NCBI GenBank assembly: GCA_903873485.1
Contig: CAIQOO010000179.1
Span: 1 to 37,903 of the forward strand
DNA from: an uncultured beta proteobacterium
GTDB taxonomy: Bacteria > Pseudomonadota > Gammaproteobacteria > Burkholderiales > Burkholderiaceae_C
Length of the DNA stretch: 37,903 nucleotides
Direction of reading: 5' to 3'
A program made the translations under genes and the position numbers. Under the pieces are notes generated by a model that saw only the letters and a program-made list of their open reading frames with translations, ran no database searches and was not told the origin of the DNA. Below, piece by piece: positions 27,980 to 36,022 of this stretch; the first letter of the stretch is position 1, and every line of letters starts with the position of its first letter.

Positions 27980-29743
27980 ATGGCAACGATTGGACGACGC
28001 GCCTACGCGGAGATCTTTGGCCCGACGGTCGGTGACCGGGTTCGGCTGGCTGACACTGATCTGCTGATCGAGGTCGAACAAGACTTCACCCTGCGCGCGG
28101 GCAGCTATGGTGAGGAAGTCAAGTTCGGCGGCGGCAAAACCATCCGCGACGGCATGGCGCAATCGCAACGCACCCGGGCGCAAGGCGCAGTCGATTGCGT
28201 CATGACCAACGCCCTGATCCTGGACCACTGGGGCATTGTCAAGGCCGACATCGGCCTCAAGGGCGGACGCATCGTGGCCATTGGCAAGGCTGGCAACCCC
28301 GACACCCAGCCGGGTGTCGATATCATCATCGGCCCCGGCACCGAGGTCATCAGTTGTGAGGGCAACATCGTTACCGCTGGCGGCATCGACTCGCACATTC
28401 ACTTTATCTGCCCGCAGCAAATTGAGGAGGCACTGGCCAGCGGCATCACCACCATGCTCGGCGGCGGCACGGGTCCGGCCACCGGCACCTTTGCCACCAC
28501 CTGCACGCCGGGGCCGTGGAACATCGAGCGCATGCTGCAAGCGGCCGATGCCTTCCCGATGAATCTGGGCTTTCTGGGCAAGGGCAATGCGTCTTTGCCC
28601 GCAGCCCTGCACGAACAGGTCAACGCCGGGGTCATTGGCCTGAAGCTGCACGAAGACTGGGGCACCACGCCCGCCGCCATCAGCAACTGCCTGGATGTAG
28701 CCGATGCCACCGATGTGCAGGTGGCCATCCACAGTGACACGCTCAACGAATCGGGCTTTGTCGAAAACACCATTGCCGCCACCAAGGGCCGGGGCTTGTG
28801 CGCCTTTCATACCGAAGGCGCTGGCGGCGGCCATGCGCCCGATATTTTGCGGGTGGTCGGCGAGGCCAACTTTTTGCCCAGCTCGACCAACCCGACCATG
28901 CCCTACACCGTCAACACGCTTGACGAACATGTGGACATGCTGATGGTCTGCCACCACCTTGATGCCTCAATTGCCGAAGACCTGGCTTTTGCCGAGAGCC
29001 GCATTCGCCGCGAAACCATTGCTGCCGAAGATGTGCTGCACGACCTGGGAGCCATCAGCATGATGAGCAGCGACAGCCAGGCGATGGGCCGGGTTGGCGA
29101 GGTCATCATCCGCACCTGGCAGACGGCGCACAAGATGAAGGCGCAGCGCGGCTGGCTGGCTGCGCCGCTGGTGCTGGGCGAAGACCGGGGCCCTGGCGGC
29201 CTGATCGAATATGACCCGCGCAACGACAACTTCCGCGCCAAACGCTACATTGCCAAATACACCATCAACCCGGCGATTGCCCACGGCATCAGCCATGAGG
29301 TGGGCAGCGTCGAGCTTGGCAAATGGGCCGATCTGGTGGTCTGGAAGCCAGCCTTTTTTGGTGTCAAGCCTGCCCTCATCCTGAAAGGCGGCTTTATCGC
29401 CATGGCCGCCATGGGCGACCCCAACGCCAGCATTCCAACCCCGCAGCCGGTGCATTACCGGCCCATGTTTGGCGCGTTTGGCGGGGCACTGGCGCGTGGC
29501 TCGCTGACGTTTGTCTCACAGGCGGGTCTGGATGCGGGCATCAAACAGCGTTTTGGCCTGGCCAAACCGTTAAGTGCGGTGAAAAATATCCGCAGCGTGC
29601 GCAAGCAAAACATGGTTCATAACCATTACCTGCCGGCCATGGAGATTGATGCGCAAACCTACAGCGTGCGTGCCGACGGCCAGTTGCTGACCTGCGAGCC
29701 GGCGGTCAGCCTGCCGATGGCGCAGCGCTATTTTTTGTTTTGA
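27980..29743 (+). CDS. ureC: Urease alpha subunit (catalytic)
   Basis: 587 residues, slightly longer than the usual ~570. Nickel ligands are in HIHFICPQQ, the carbamylated Lys222 in GLKLHEDWG, and the active-site flap Cys324-His325 in MVCHHLD. All expected catalytic residues appear intact, so the subunit should be functional if nickel is loaded. The accessory genes ureE, ureF and ureG that normally follow are absent; the island begins in the last bases of this gene, and ureD is not upstream. The C-terminal 19 codons are duplicated at 34542. Confidence 0.97.
   Translation: MATIGRRAYAEIFGPTVGDRVRLADTDLLIEVEQDFTLRAGSYGEEVKFGGGKTIRDGMAQSQRTRAQGAVDCVMTNALILDHWGIVKADIGLKGGRIVAIGKAGNPDTQPGVDIIIGPGTEVISCEGNIVTAGGIDSHIHFICPQQIEEALASGITTMLGGGTGPATGTFATTCTPGPWNIERMLQAADAFPMNLGFLGKGNASLPAALHEQVNAGVIGLKLHEDWGTTPAAISNCLDVADATDVQVAIHSDTLNESGFVENTIAATKGRGLCAFHTEGAGGGHAPDILRVVGEANFLPSSTNPTMPYTVNTLDEHVDMLMVCHHLDASIAEDLAFAESRIRRETIAAEDVLHDLGAISMMSSDSQAMGRVGEVIIRTWQTAHKMKAQRGWLAAPLVLGEDRGPGGLIEYDPRNDNFRAKRYIAKYTINPAIAHGISHEVGSVELGKWADLVVWKPAFFGVKPALILKGGFIAMAAMGDPNASIPTPQPVHYRPMFGAFGGALARGSLTFVSQAGLDAGIKQRFGLAKPLSAVKNIRSVRKQNMVHNHYLPAMEIDAQTYSVRADGQLLTCEPAVSLPMAQRYFLF
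29684..29741. repeat. Left direct repeat: 3' end of ureC
   Basis: 58 bp starting TTGCTGACCTGCGAGCC. The copy at 34542-34598 matches at 55 of 58 positions (two substitutions, one T missing). The two copies frame the zeta-toxin/RM island, as would the ends of an element inserted in the 3' end of ureC. Confidence 0.88.
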
Positions 29744-29969
29744 GGTTCAGTCCGCTGCGTCGTTCGGGCTGGATCTGATCTCTGATCCACTGCGCAAAAG
29801 CGGATTGGTCAACTTCACTAGCAGGCATCGACTGTGGGGTTGACACCACCAGCCGGGTATCAGTTTGCTCGGCAATCACACGGGCACGCCCGGCGGCGCG
29901 TTGCAGTGCCGCAGTGACCTGGCTGCGGCTGGCAAAAATGGGCTTGGGGGTTGAACCATTGGCAGGCAT
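29706..29969 (-). CDS. Small protein paired with the zeta-toxin-like kinase
   Basis: 87 residues from the ATG that overlaps the stop of the kinase gene (TGATG), indicating coupling. The segment [28 protein letters not shown] is a helix followed by a short strand, a pattern I associate with small partners of zeta-like genes. No antitoxin family is firmly recognised. Its last 12 codons run antisense through the duplicated ureC 3' end, so its C-terminus was shaped by the insertion junction. Possible antitoxin or accessory protein, though it lies after rather than before the kinase gene. Confidence 0.6.
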   Translation of the reverse strand: MPANGSTPKPIFASRSQVTAALQRAAGRARVIAEQTDTRLVVSTPQSMPASEVDQSAFAQWIRDQIQPERRSGLNLKTKNSAAPSAG

Positions 29970-30487
29970 CACAAAGCTCCTTCATTCAGCAAAACAGGCT
30001 CAAGCCCGCTGTTGTCGTACACGTCCCAAACATCCACCAAGGCACAGTAACGCGGCAAGTTGGCAAGCCCTGCGGCAAAACGGCGGCGAATCACGGCTGC
30101 AGGAATATCGTGCCCGCCCTGGCGCACCCGCTGTGCCACGCGCTCAATGGCCATTTCTGCATTCGGCAATGCCAAAAAGTGCAGTGCCACCGCGTAGCCA
30201 GCGGCTCGCCAATGCGCAATCTTGCGAGCGTAGCTCAAGCCCGACAACGTGGTCTCCAGCGCAAAACTGCGGCCATGCTTGAGATGATCCGCAATTTGCG
30301 ACAGCATCAGCCGCCCGGCCAAAATGGCAGCCGCCTCTGGCGCGAAAGGTGACAGGCCAGCGGCAATCAGGTCGGCGTTGACAAATTGCAAACAAGCCTC
30401 ATCCGTCGGCAGAAACTCGCGTGCAAAGGTGGTTTTGCCAGCACCGTTGGGGCCGGCGATGATGATGATTTTCTTGATGTCAGCCAT
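29969..30487 (-). CDS. Zeta-toxin-like P-loop kinase
   Basis: 172 residues from the ATG at 30487 (MADIKKIIIIAGPNGAGKTT); an in-frame extension upstream is unlikely. Walker A GPNGAGKTT has Lys18. The following FAREFLPTDEA, FVNADLIAAGLSP and the SFALETTLSG motif are typical of the zeta-toxin/ATPase family, which phosphorylates UDP-N-acetylglucosamine in the well-studied toxins. Many chromosomal relatives of this short type are of unknown substrate. No epsilon antitoxin precedes it. A toxin role is inference. Confidence 0.87.
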   Translation of the reverse strand: MADIKKIIIIAGPNGAGKTTFAREFLPTDEACLQFVNADLIAAGLSPFAPEAAAILAGRLMLSQIADHLKHGRSFALETTLSGLSYARKIAHWRAAGYAVALHFLALPNAEMAIERVAQRVRQGGHDIPAAVIRRRFAAGLANLPRYCALVDVWDVYDNSGLEPVLLNEGAL

Positions 30488-30813
30488 CAGCACAGGCAGG
30501 CTGCTGCCAATCCGTCTTTTACACAAAATATTGGCCAAATAGACCTGTAGCCCTTATGGGACTTGCGAAGCCTGCTATTGTTTTTTATAAACATAGATTC
30601 AATACCGTCAATGCCAGCTTGGCAAGCAACTGTCAATGTTGGCTGATTGGTAGCTGAATTGGGATCTACTGAGGGCTTTTCTGTGCGCACGCCGACGGTC
30701 TAGGGTTTTTGGGGTCGGATTCCAATAGAACTGCGCAGCACCCGCAGGGCCGGACGAAGTCCGGGTTCTTTTGGACTCTGCCCTCAATAACCCGGTGCAA
30801 ACACCACGGGGCA
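30488..30813. other. Intergenic region inside the island
   Basis: Contains palindrome copy F (30543-30590) and a small 6-bp-stem hairpin (30750-30764, CCGGAC-GAA-GTCCGG) followed by GTTCTTTT on the plus strand. The latter would act on plus-strand transcripts, while the neighbouring genes are on the minus strand. No gene is convincing; several short frames lack starts and family sequence. Confidence 0.5.
30543..30590 (-). repeat. Dispersed palindromic repeat, copy F
   Basis: On the minus strand it contains AACAATAGCAGGCTTCGC and CCATAAGGGCTACAGG at the spacing seen in copy A. It lies between hsdS and the zeta-like gene. Confidence 0.7.
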
Positions 30814-32193
30814 TCATGCCAAAGCCCCTTCACGCGCCAGATAGGCCATGCCAGCGGCCTCGTCTTGTTCAATGGCGATTTCTACGGCGCGTTTGGCGGC
30901 TTCGAGCAGGCGCTCGCTTTGGGCTTTGAGCGTGAAGCTTTGCTGAACCAGCGTGGCAATATTGGCTTGAACCGTGGCGGGGATATTGGGAATGGGCAAA
31001 CCCAGCAAGTCTTTTTCTGAAATCGCCGGGTACAAGCTGGCGCTGGTGTGCAAATCCATCAACTCGCAAATAACCGGCAATCGCAGATAAACCAGCAAAG
31101 CCTCTGCGGCTATCTGTTTGGGTTGCAACACCGCAAACCCAGAAGAGCAAACATGGCCGTGCTGTTTTGCCGACACCAGAGCGGTAAGACGACGAATCGG
31201 TCGCACGGTGGAGGTGATGATGTCGCCCTTGCGAACCCGCTGCGATGCACGGCTGGGGGCAGCTTCGCAAGCAACGGTTTCCGAGATCACCGTGCCGTCA
31301 CCACGCAAACCGCCAATTTCCATGTATTGAAAGTCACCACCCTCAGGTTTCTTAAACCCCTCGTTTCTCAACGATGCAACATCTCCAATCATTAAATTGT
31401 CTTTTCTGAGAAGGGTTAGCAGGTTGTCGTATTTGGGTTGGTAATACTCGGCATCGAGTCTCCCAGTACTAGCGAATGAGCTTTGGAAAGATTTAATATT
31501 AACGGACTCGTTGGCTGCTTTGAAATGAGTTAAGCCTAAAGTTTTGAGTAACAGGGTTTCGGTTTTACAATATGTTAACTTTGATAGTTCAACTTTTAAA
31601 TAAGCATTTTTACAAAAATCTTCGATTTTAGATTGAATGGTTATAGATAAAATTGGAACACAAATATTTAAAATATTTCCCTTATTCAAATGCAATTGAC
31701 CTGTTGCGCCTGTTGTCCCTTTTTCTATAAATGCTTGTCCAAATTTTGATTTTAAAAAATTAGCTAAGTAAAATGAATTTATATTACTATTTCTTAAAAT
31801 AGTAATCTCTGATACAGCCGCAAACTTTTCTGTTTGGTTATGAAATAAATCAACTTTTCCAATTGAACCAAAACCAATAGATGAAATCAAAATATCATTT
31901 TCTTGAATAATAAATAGATTGCTTTCACTTGAAACCTGTAACGTGCTATTGTCTCGCCATTTATCATTTAAGTCTCCTGATCGAATTACTTTAGTTCCAA
32001 ATTCTGAATAATTTGGCGTTAAACCTCTTGTTATATTGCATATATTTTTTAAGTGCTTATAGTTATATTTTTTTATCAAGAATTCAAAGTCTTTGTATTG
32101 CCTCTTAAAAAAATCACTATCGCAACGAAAGTCTTTATTACCATTAAAAACTTCGCTTAAATTCAAAATAGAAATCTCCAGCCCTTCCAACAA
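30814..32193 (-). CDS. hsdS: Restriction-modification specificity subunit (HsdS-like)
   Basis: 459 residues if the TTG at 32193 is the start. The frame is open upstream to a stop at about 32250, and its upstream codons (NEARYRGLLEGLEIS) look like genuine protein, so translation may begin earlier or arrive by frameshift from the methyltransferase gene. There are two target-recognition halves, about 1-200 and 245-420, each with a central helix (EDFCKNAYLKVELSKL; ATLVQQSFTLKAQSERLLEA). It selects the DNA site for the methyltransferase. The first half, encoded at about 31450-32170, is extremely AT-rich while the second is GC-rich like the rest of the window, so the gene is a mosaic. Confidence 0.9.
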   Translation of the reverse strand: MLEGLEISILNLSEVFNGNKDFRCDSDFFKRQYKDFEFLIKKYNYKHLKNICNITRGLTPNYSEFGTKVIRSGDLNDKWRDNSTLQVSSESNLFIIQENDILISSIGFGSIGKVDLFHNQTEKFAAVSEITILRNSNINSFYLANFLKSKFGQAFIEKGTTGATGQLHLNKGNILNICVPILSITIQSKIEDFCKNAYLKVELSKLTYCKTETLLLKTLGLTHFKAANESVNIKSFQSSFASTGRLDAEYYQPKYDNLLTLLRKDNLMIGDVASLRNEGFKKPEGGDFQYMEIGGLRGDGTVISETVACEAAPSRASQRVRKGDIITSTVRPIRRLTALVSAKQHGHVCSSGFAVLQPKQIAAEALLVYLRLPVICELMDLHTSASLYPAISEKDLLGLPIPNIPATVQANIATLVQQSFTLKAQSERLLEAAKRAVEIAIEQDEAAGMAYLAREGALA

Positions 32194-32235
32194 ACCCCGA
32201 TACCGGGCTTCGTTGAAAGGGCTTAGCGAAAAAAA
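32181..32235 (-). promoter_or_regulatory. Candidate -1 ribosomal frameshift signal between hsdM and hsdS
   Basis: On the minus strand, the last methyltransferase codons are GGT TTT TTT CGC TAA. The T7 run (32235-32229) is a T TTT TTT slippery heptamer in the zero frame. Six bases (CGCTAA) separate it from a hairpin: outer arms 32222-32212 and 32191-32181, 11 bp with one G-U pair, and inner arms AAGCCC/GGGTTT-like around a short loop. The -1 frame is open through TTTTCGCTAAGCCCTTTC into hsdS. This is the standard layout for programmed -1 frameshifting. The hairpin also spans the TTG start of hsdS, so it could instead control reinitiation. Confidence 0.65.
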
Positions 32236-34466
32236 CCAAATTTCTCCTTTTTAGCAAACTCGATAAACGCCTCGGCAATCCCGTCTGGCGTGCGCTTGCC
32301 ACCTTTCAATTCATGGCTGAAAAGGTCATGCTTGACCACCAGGTGATCGTGTTCATCGAGCAAAAAGTCATCCAGATCGTTGGGTGCGATCTTGTAACGG
32401 TCAACCGCCTCCGAGGTTGGCACCATGCCAGGTAAGACCTCAATGTCAATGTCGTTGCCAGCAGGCAAGTCCTTCTGACTCATGTAAATTTTGTCCCCGC
32501 TGTTGTCCTTGCTTGGCTCGCGCATGGTGGCAAAAAAGATCGGGTAATCTGCCAGCCTCGGGCACAGCGGGCCAGCGGCGGCATCGTCGTTCCACTTCTG
32601 TAAAAAAATCACGCTGGTCTTAACACCTGCGTGAGGTTTGAAAACATTGCCATGCAAACCCACCACTGCCAGAATGCGGCAATGGTCAGCCAGGTATTCC
32701 CGAATATTCTTGTCGCTTGAATTATTAAACCGTCCTTGTGGCAATACCACCGCCATGCGGCCACCGGGTTTTAGAAAGCTAAGATTGCGCTCGATAAATA
32801 AAATATCGCGTCCCACATTGCTTTGATTCTTGATTCTGACCTTGCGAAAAGTGCCGTCGGCCATTTTAAAAATGGTTTCAGCCTGTACCCGCACAAACTC
32901 TGGAAAGGTCGGCACCAACTTGGTCGCATCAACAATGGCTGGATGTGTCGAGTCCACATTGGGTATTTTCTCAAGCTGCACCGTTCTGGCCAATTCGTAT
33001 TTAGCCAGGATGCGGGTTTCCTTGATGTCACCGGCAAACGGCGGATTGGCCATCAGTATGTCAAACTGAAAATCGCGGTTCTCGTCTTTGGTGGTGCGCA
33101 GTTTGCGCAGCTTTTTCCAGCCTTCGCCATAGACATCGAGCCAGTCCTCGGTTTTGGTTTTTTCGTCCCAGCGCTCGTAATCCAGCGTATTGAGGTGCAG
33201 CACATTGGTTTGCCCATCGCCCGCAATCAGATTCAGAGTACGACCGACGCGCACCGCTCTTTCATCAAAGTCAATCGCAAAAACCTTTTCCTGCACATAG
33301 CTTTCACAGCGGGCAGGCTTTTTCTCGGTGGTGAACAGGTGGCTTTTGAACAGACCCTGCTCTTTCATGATCTGCTCCCAGACATGAAATATGCCATGCA
33401 CCGGAAAGCCGCAACTTCCCGCCGCCGTGTCGATGAGCGTCTCGTGCTCTTGCGGGTTGAGCATCTTGACGCACATGTCAATGACGTAGCGCGGGGTGAA
33501 ATACTGGCCCTTTTCGCCCTTGCTGCTTTTGTTGATGAGGTATTCAAACGCCTCGTCAACCACTTCGAGGTTTGAATTAAACAGCTTGACCTTTTCCAGT
33601 GAAGCCACGCACACCGCCAAGTGACTCGGGGTCAAGTCAATTTTGGCACCGATGGGAAACACGCCTTCCCACTTGGCACGCGCCTTGTCAAACAGGCTTT
33701 GAATTTTGGCCTTGAGTTCGGTTTCAGTATCGCCATAGTTCTTGAATACCAGATGCCGGGTTTTGTCGCGGCCACCTTCCATTTCATCAAACAGCTTGGT
33801 GAAAACCAGTTTGAACAATTCCTCAAAGACATCGACACCAGCATTCGCCAGTACCTCATCTTCCATTTCAAGAATCAAATCTTTGAGGGATTTTTTTTCA
33901 TTGACCAGTTTGTCCAGCTTGACCAGATCGTCAATTGTCCAGCGCTCTGACAATACATCCGAGAGTTTTTGGTGGGCTGATGGAAGGGTCGGGATGTCTT
34001 CAAAGTAATTCGGGTCTTTGCGGTGGTAGAACGAGATTGACTCGCCATTGCTCCACACCCCCATCGGTGCGCCGGTGGCGTTGCAATAGCTTTTGAGCTG
34101 TTCTTTGCCGTCTTTGAGCCGGGGCTTTTTCAGCTCGACAAGGATGTAGGGCGAGGTGCTTTTGTCTTTGTCAAACAGGCAAATGTCAGCCCGCTTTTTC
34201 TCGCGGCCAAAGGTCACGCCGTATTCCAGTTCCATCCGGCTGACCGGATAACCCAGGTCGTCCCTGAGCACCATCACATAAAGCTGGCGCACGGCTTCCT
34301 CGGGGGTGAGCTTGATGGGCTTGCCGCGCACCAGGCACGTGACATAGGGCGTGGTCGCCTTGTCGGTGGTTTTCAGGGTGATGCGGGCCTCAAGGGCGGC
34401 GATTTGCGCTGGCTTGAATTGGGTCAGCTTGTAAGCGCTGTCTTTAAGTAGTTCGGCGAGTTTCAT
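32223..34466 (-). CDS. hsdM: Fused nuclease-domain/N6-adenine DNA methyltransferase (RM subunit)
   Basis: 747 residues. Residues about 25-165 resemble the HsdR N-terminal nuclease domain, with a PD-(D/E)xK signature: Asp94 in RADICLF and Glu111-Leu112-Lys113 in ILVELKK. Helical residues about 170-300 follow. The methyltransferase domain has motif I AAGSCGFP near 346 and catalytic NPPF near 473. The last residues are KFGFFR. It should methylate adenine at sites chosen by the S subunit and may also cut DNA. No separate HsdR with a helicase/translocase domain is visible in the window, so it resembles a type IIB/IIG arrangement more than a classical type I. The stop is 30 bp before the annotated hsdS start and is preceded by a slippery run. 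Confidence 0.9.
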   Translation of the reverse strand: MKLAELLKDSAYKLTQFKPAQIAALEARITLKTTDKATTPYVTCLVRGKPIKLTPEEAVRQLYVMVLRDDLGYPVSRMELEYGVTFGREKKRADICLFDKDKSTSPYILVELKKPRLKDGKEQLKSYCNATGAPMGVWSNGESISFYHRKDPNYFEDIPTLPSAHQKLSDVLSERWTIDDLVKLDKLVNEKKSLKDLILEMEDEVLANAGVDVFEELFKLVFTKLFDEMEGGRDKTRHLVFKNYGDTETELKAKIQSLFDKARAKWEGVFPIGAKIDLTPSHLAVCVASLEKVKLFNSNLEVVDEAFEYLINKSSKGEKGQYFTPRYVIDMCVKMLNPQEHETLIDTAAGSCGFPVHGIFHVWEQIMKEQGLFKSHLFTTEKKPARCESYVQEKVFAIDFDERAVRVGRTLNLIAGDGQTNVLHLNTLDYERWDEKTKTEDWLDVYGEGWKKLRKLRTTKDENRDFQFDILMANPPFAGDIKETRILAKYELARTVQLEKIPNVDSTHPAIVDATKLVPTFPEFVRVQAETIFKMADGTFRKVRIKNQSNVGRDILFIERNLSFLKPGGRMAVVLPQGRFNNSSDKNIREYLADHCRILAVVGLHGNVFKPHAGVKTSVIFLQKWNDDAAAGPLCPRLADYPIFFATMREPSKDNSGDKIYMSQKDLPAGNDIDIEVLPGMVPTSEAVDRYKIAPNDLDDFLLDEHDHLVVKHDLFSHELKGGKRTPDGIAEAFIEFAKKEKFGFFR

Positions 34467-34541
34467 ATATTTTGGGCTTGGGTATCGGCCTGCATTGGGG
34501 CAAGTTCAGCAGCGTCAGTGACAAGGCCGCATTGTGATCTT

Positions 34542-34598
34542 TTGCTGACCTGCGAGCCGACGGTCAGCCTGCCGATGGCGCAGCGGTATTTTTGTTTT
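34542..34598. repeat. Right direct repeat: displaced copy of the ureC 3' end
   Basis: 57 bp starting TTGCTGACCTGCGAGCC, nearly identical to 29684-29741. It would encode the last ureC residues as [17 protein letters not shown], but one missing T shifts the end so the stop is lost. It is 14 bp from the DUF3999 stop codon and 75 bp upstream of the RM gene start. Confidence 0.88.
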
Positions 34599-34612
34599 AA
34601 GAGCCAAAGGCG

Positions 34613-36022
34613 CTAGCGGCGAGTGCCGAGTTGGCGCAGCAGCGAGTACGCAACACCTCCCAGCACCAGCACGCCCAGGCCCAGCACGGCCCATAGCAAG
34701 ACACTGCGCAGCGAGGTGCCTTCAGGCAGCCAGCCCGGTGCCGGTCCGTCAAGCGCTGTTTCAGGCCGGGTTTGCACGCTCGCCACACTCGCCAGCGGCA
34801 ACTCGCCCAAACCTGCCGGCGCAACCGATCCCAGCAGCGATGCTTCTACTGCAGCCGCTGGCGTTTGACGGCGGCCAACGGCCAGGGTGAACGGCCCGGT
34901 GCCGGAAGCCAGAAACACCACTTGGATTGGCGCAAACTCCACCGTTGCCTGCAGTCCCCCTGCCGGCAAGGCGACACCCAAGCTGGCCTCGACCCGCAAG
35001 GCGCGAACCGAGGCACCATACAAAGGCGCAGGCGGATTGCTGCTGCCAGTGCCCACCTGGTCGAGCCGATAGACCACCGCAGCGGCCAGCGTTCGCCAGG
35101 GCTGGGCGGCATCGTTGCGACCCTGTATGCGCACCGGCACCAAGGTGTTGTCTTGCGCTGCCTGCAGGTGCAACGCGCTGATCGGAGCCGCAAAGGGCAA
35201 GCTCCAGCTCAGGCTGCTGGTGCTGTCCGGTCGGCCCGGCGGCAAGGCTGCGCGCAGTGGTGTCGGCACGGTCTGCGTACCGGCTACCCGCGCTGTCAAT
35301 GTTTGCACCGTCACCCCCGCCTGCCCGGTCCAGGCCAGCCGCAGGTAGCGTCCCTGCAACTGTAGCGGCTGGCGCAACTCGACGGTGGTGTTGACCGGCG
35401 CATCGGTGCCGTCAAACTGGAACAGCGGCCCCTTGGTTTCATGCACCGTCCAATCCTTCAGATTGGTGCTGGTGGCCACCGTGAAGGGCACCAGCGTGTT
35501 GTGGGGCAAGACCGCTGCAAGCATCAATGCATCGACCGTTTGTTGCTCGGAGCGCATGTCAAACAGGGCCGCCTGCAGCGGCTGCGCGCCGGAGTCTGAC
35601 AGGTCGGCGGGGCTATCTGCGCCGTCCCAGCGCACCCAGGCACTGCCATGCAGGCCTGCGGTATCCACCTGCACCGATACAGCACCCCGGCTGGCTTTGC
35701 TTGCGGCGTTGGCCGCAAGCAGCGGATATGCCTTGTACACGGCCGTCATGACCACCGGCGCGGGGCGGCTCAAGTCTGCACCACCCAATACCGTAAAGGG
35801 CACCACTGCGCCGGCCGCATTGAATACCCGCAGATCGTGCGCTGCACTGCTTTGCATGTGCAGCATGGCCTGCACCGGCAGTTCCACCCGGGCCAGACTG
35901 GCGCCGGCAGGCAGTGCCAGGGTGCCGCGCCAGGCAAAGTCCGCAAGCTGCGGTGCATCGGCGGCCGTGGCGGTCATCATGACGCAGGACAGAATCACGC
36001 CGCACCAGCGAACGATACTCAT
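34613..36022 (-). CDS. DUF3999-family protein
   Basis: 469 residues from the ATG at 36022. A signal peptide ending TATAADA is visible, followed by a long beta-rich extracytoplasmic region (FAWRGTLALPAGASLARVELP onward) and a single C-terminal membrane helix (LRSVLLWAVLGLGVLVLGGVAYSLL) with a short basic tail. This matches DUF3999, a family of unknown function. Its start overlaps the stop of the DUF2339 gene upstream by 4 bp (ATGA), and the two families are usual operon partners. An open frame continuing upstream of 36022 on the same strand is only a shadow of the DUF2339 gene. Confidence 0.9.
   Translation of the reverse strand: MSIVRWCGVILSCVMMTATAADAPQLADFAWRGTLALPAGASLARVELPVQAMLHMQSSAAHDLRVFNAAGAVVPFTVLGGADLSRPAPVVMTAVYKAYPLLAANAASKASRGAVSVQVDTAGLHGSAWVRWDGADSPADLSDSGAQPLQAALFDMRSEQQTVDALMLAAVLPHNTLVPFTVATSTNLKDWTVHETKGPLFQFDGTDAPVNTTVELRQPLQLQGRYLRLAWTGQAGVTVQTLTARVAGTQTVPTPLRAALPPGRPDSTSSLSWSLPFAAPISALHLQAAQDNTLVPVRIQGRNDAAQPWRTLAAAVVYRLDQVGTGSSNPPAPLYGASVRALRVEASLGVALPAGGLQATVEFAPIQVVFLASGTGPFTLAVGRRQTPAAAVEASLLGSVAPAGLGELPLASVASVQTRPETALDGPAPGWLPEGTSLRSVLLWAVLGLGVLVLGGVAYSLLRQLGTRR

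Noticed and set aside
30750..30764. Terminator for hsdS
   Set aside because: The T-rich run follows the hairpin on the plus strand, whereas hsdS is on the minus strand.
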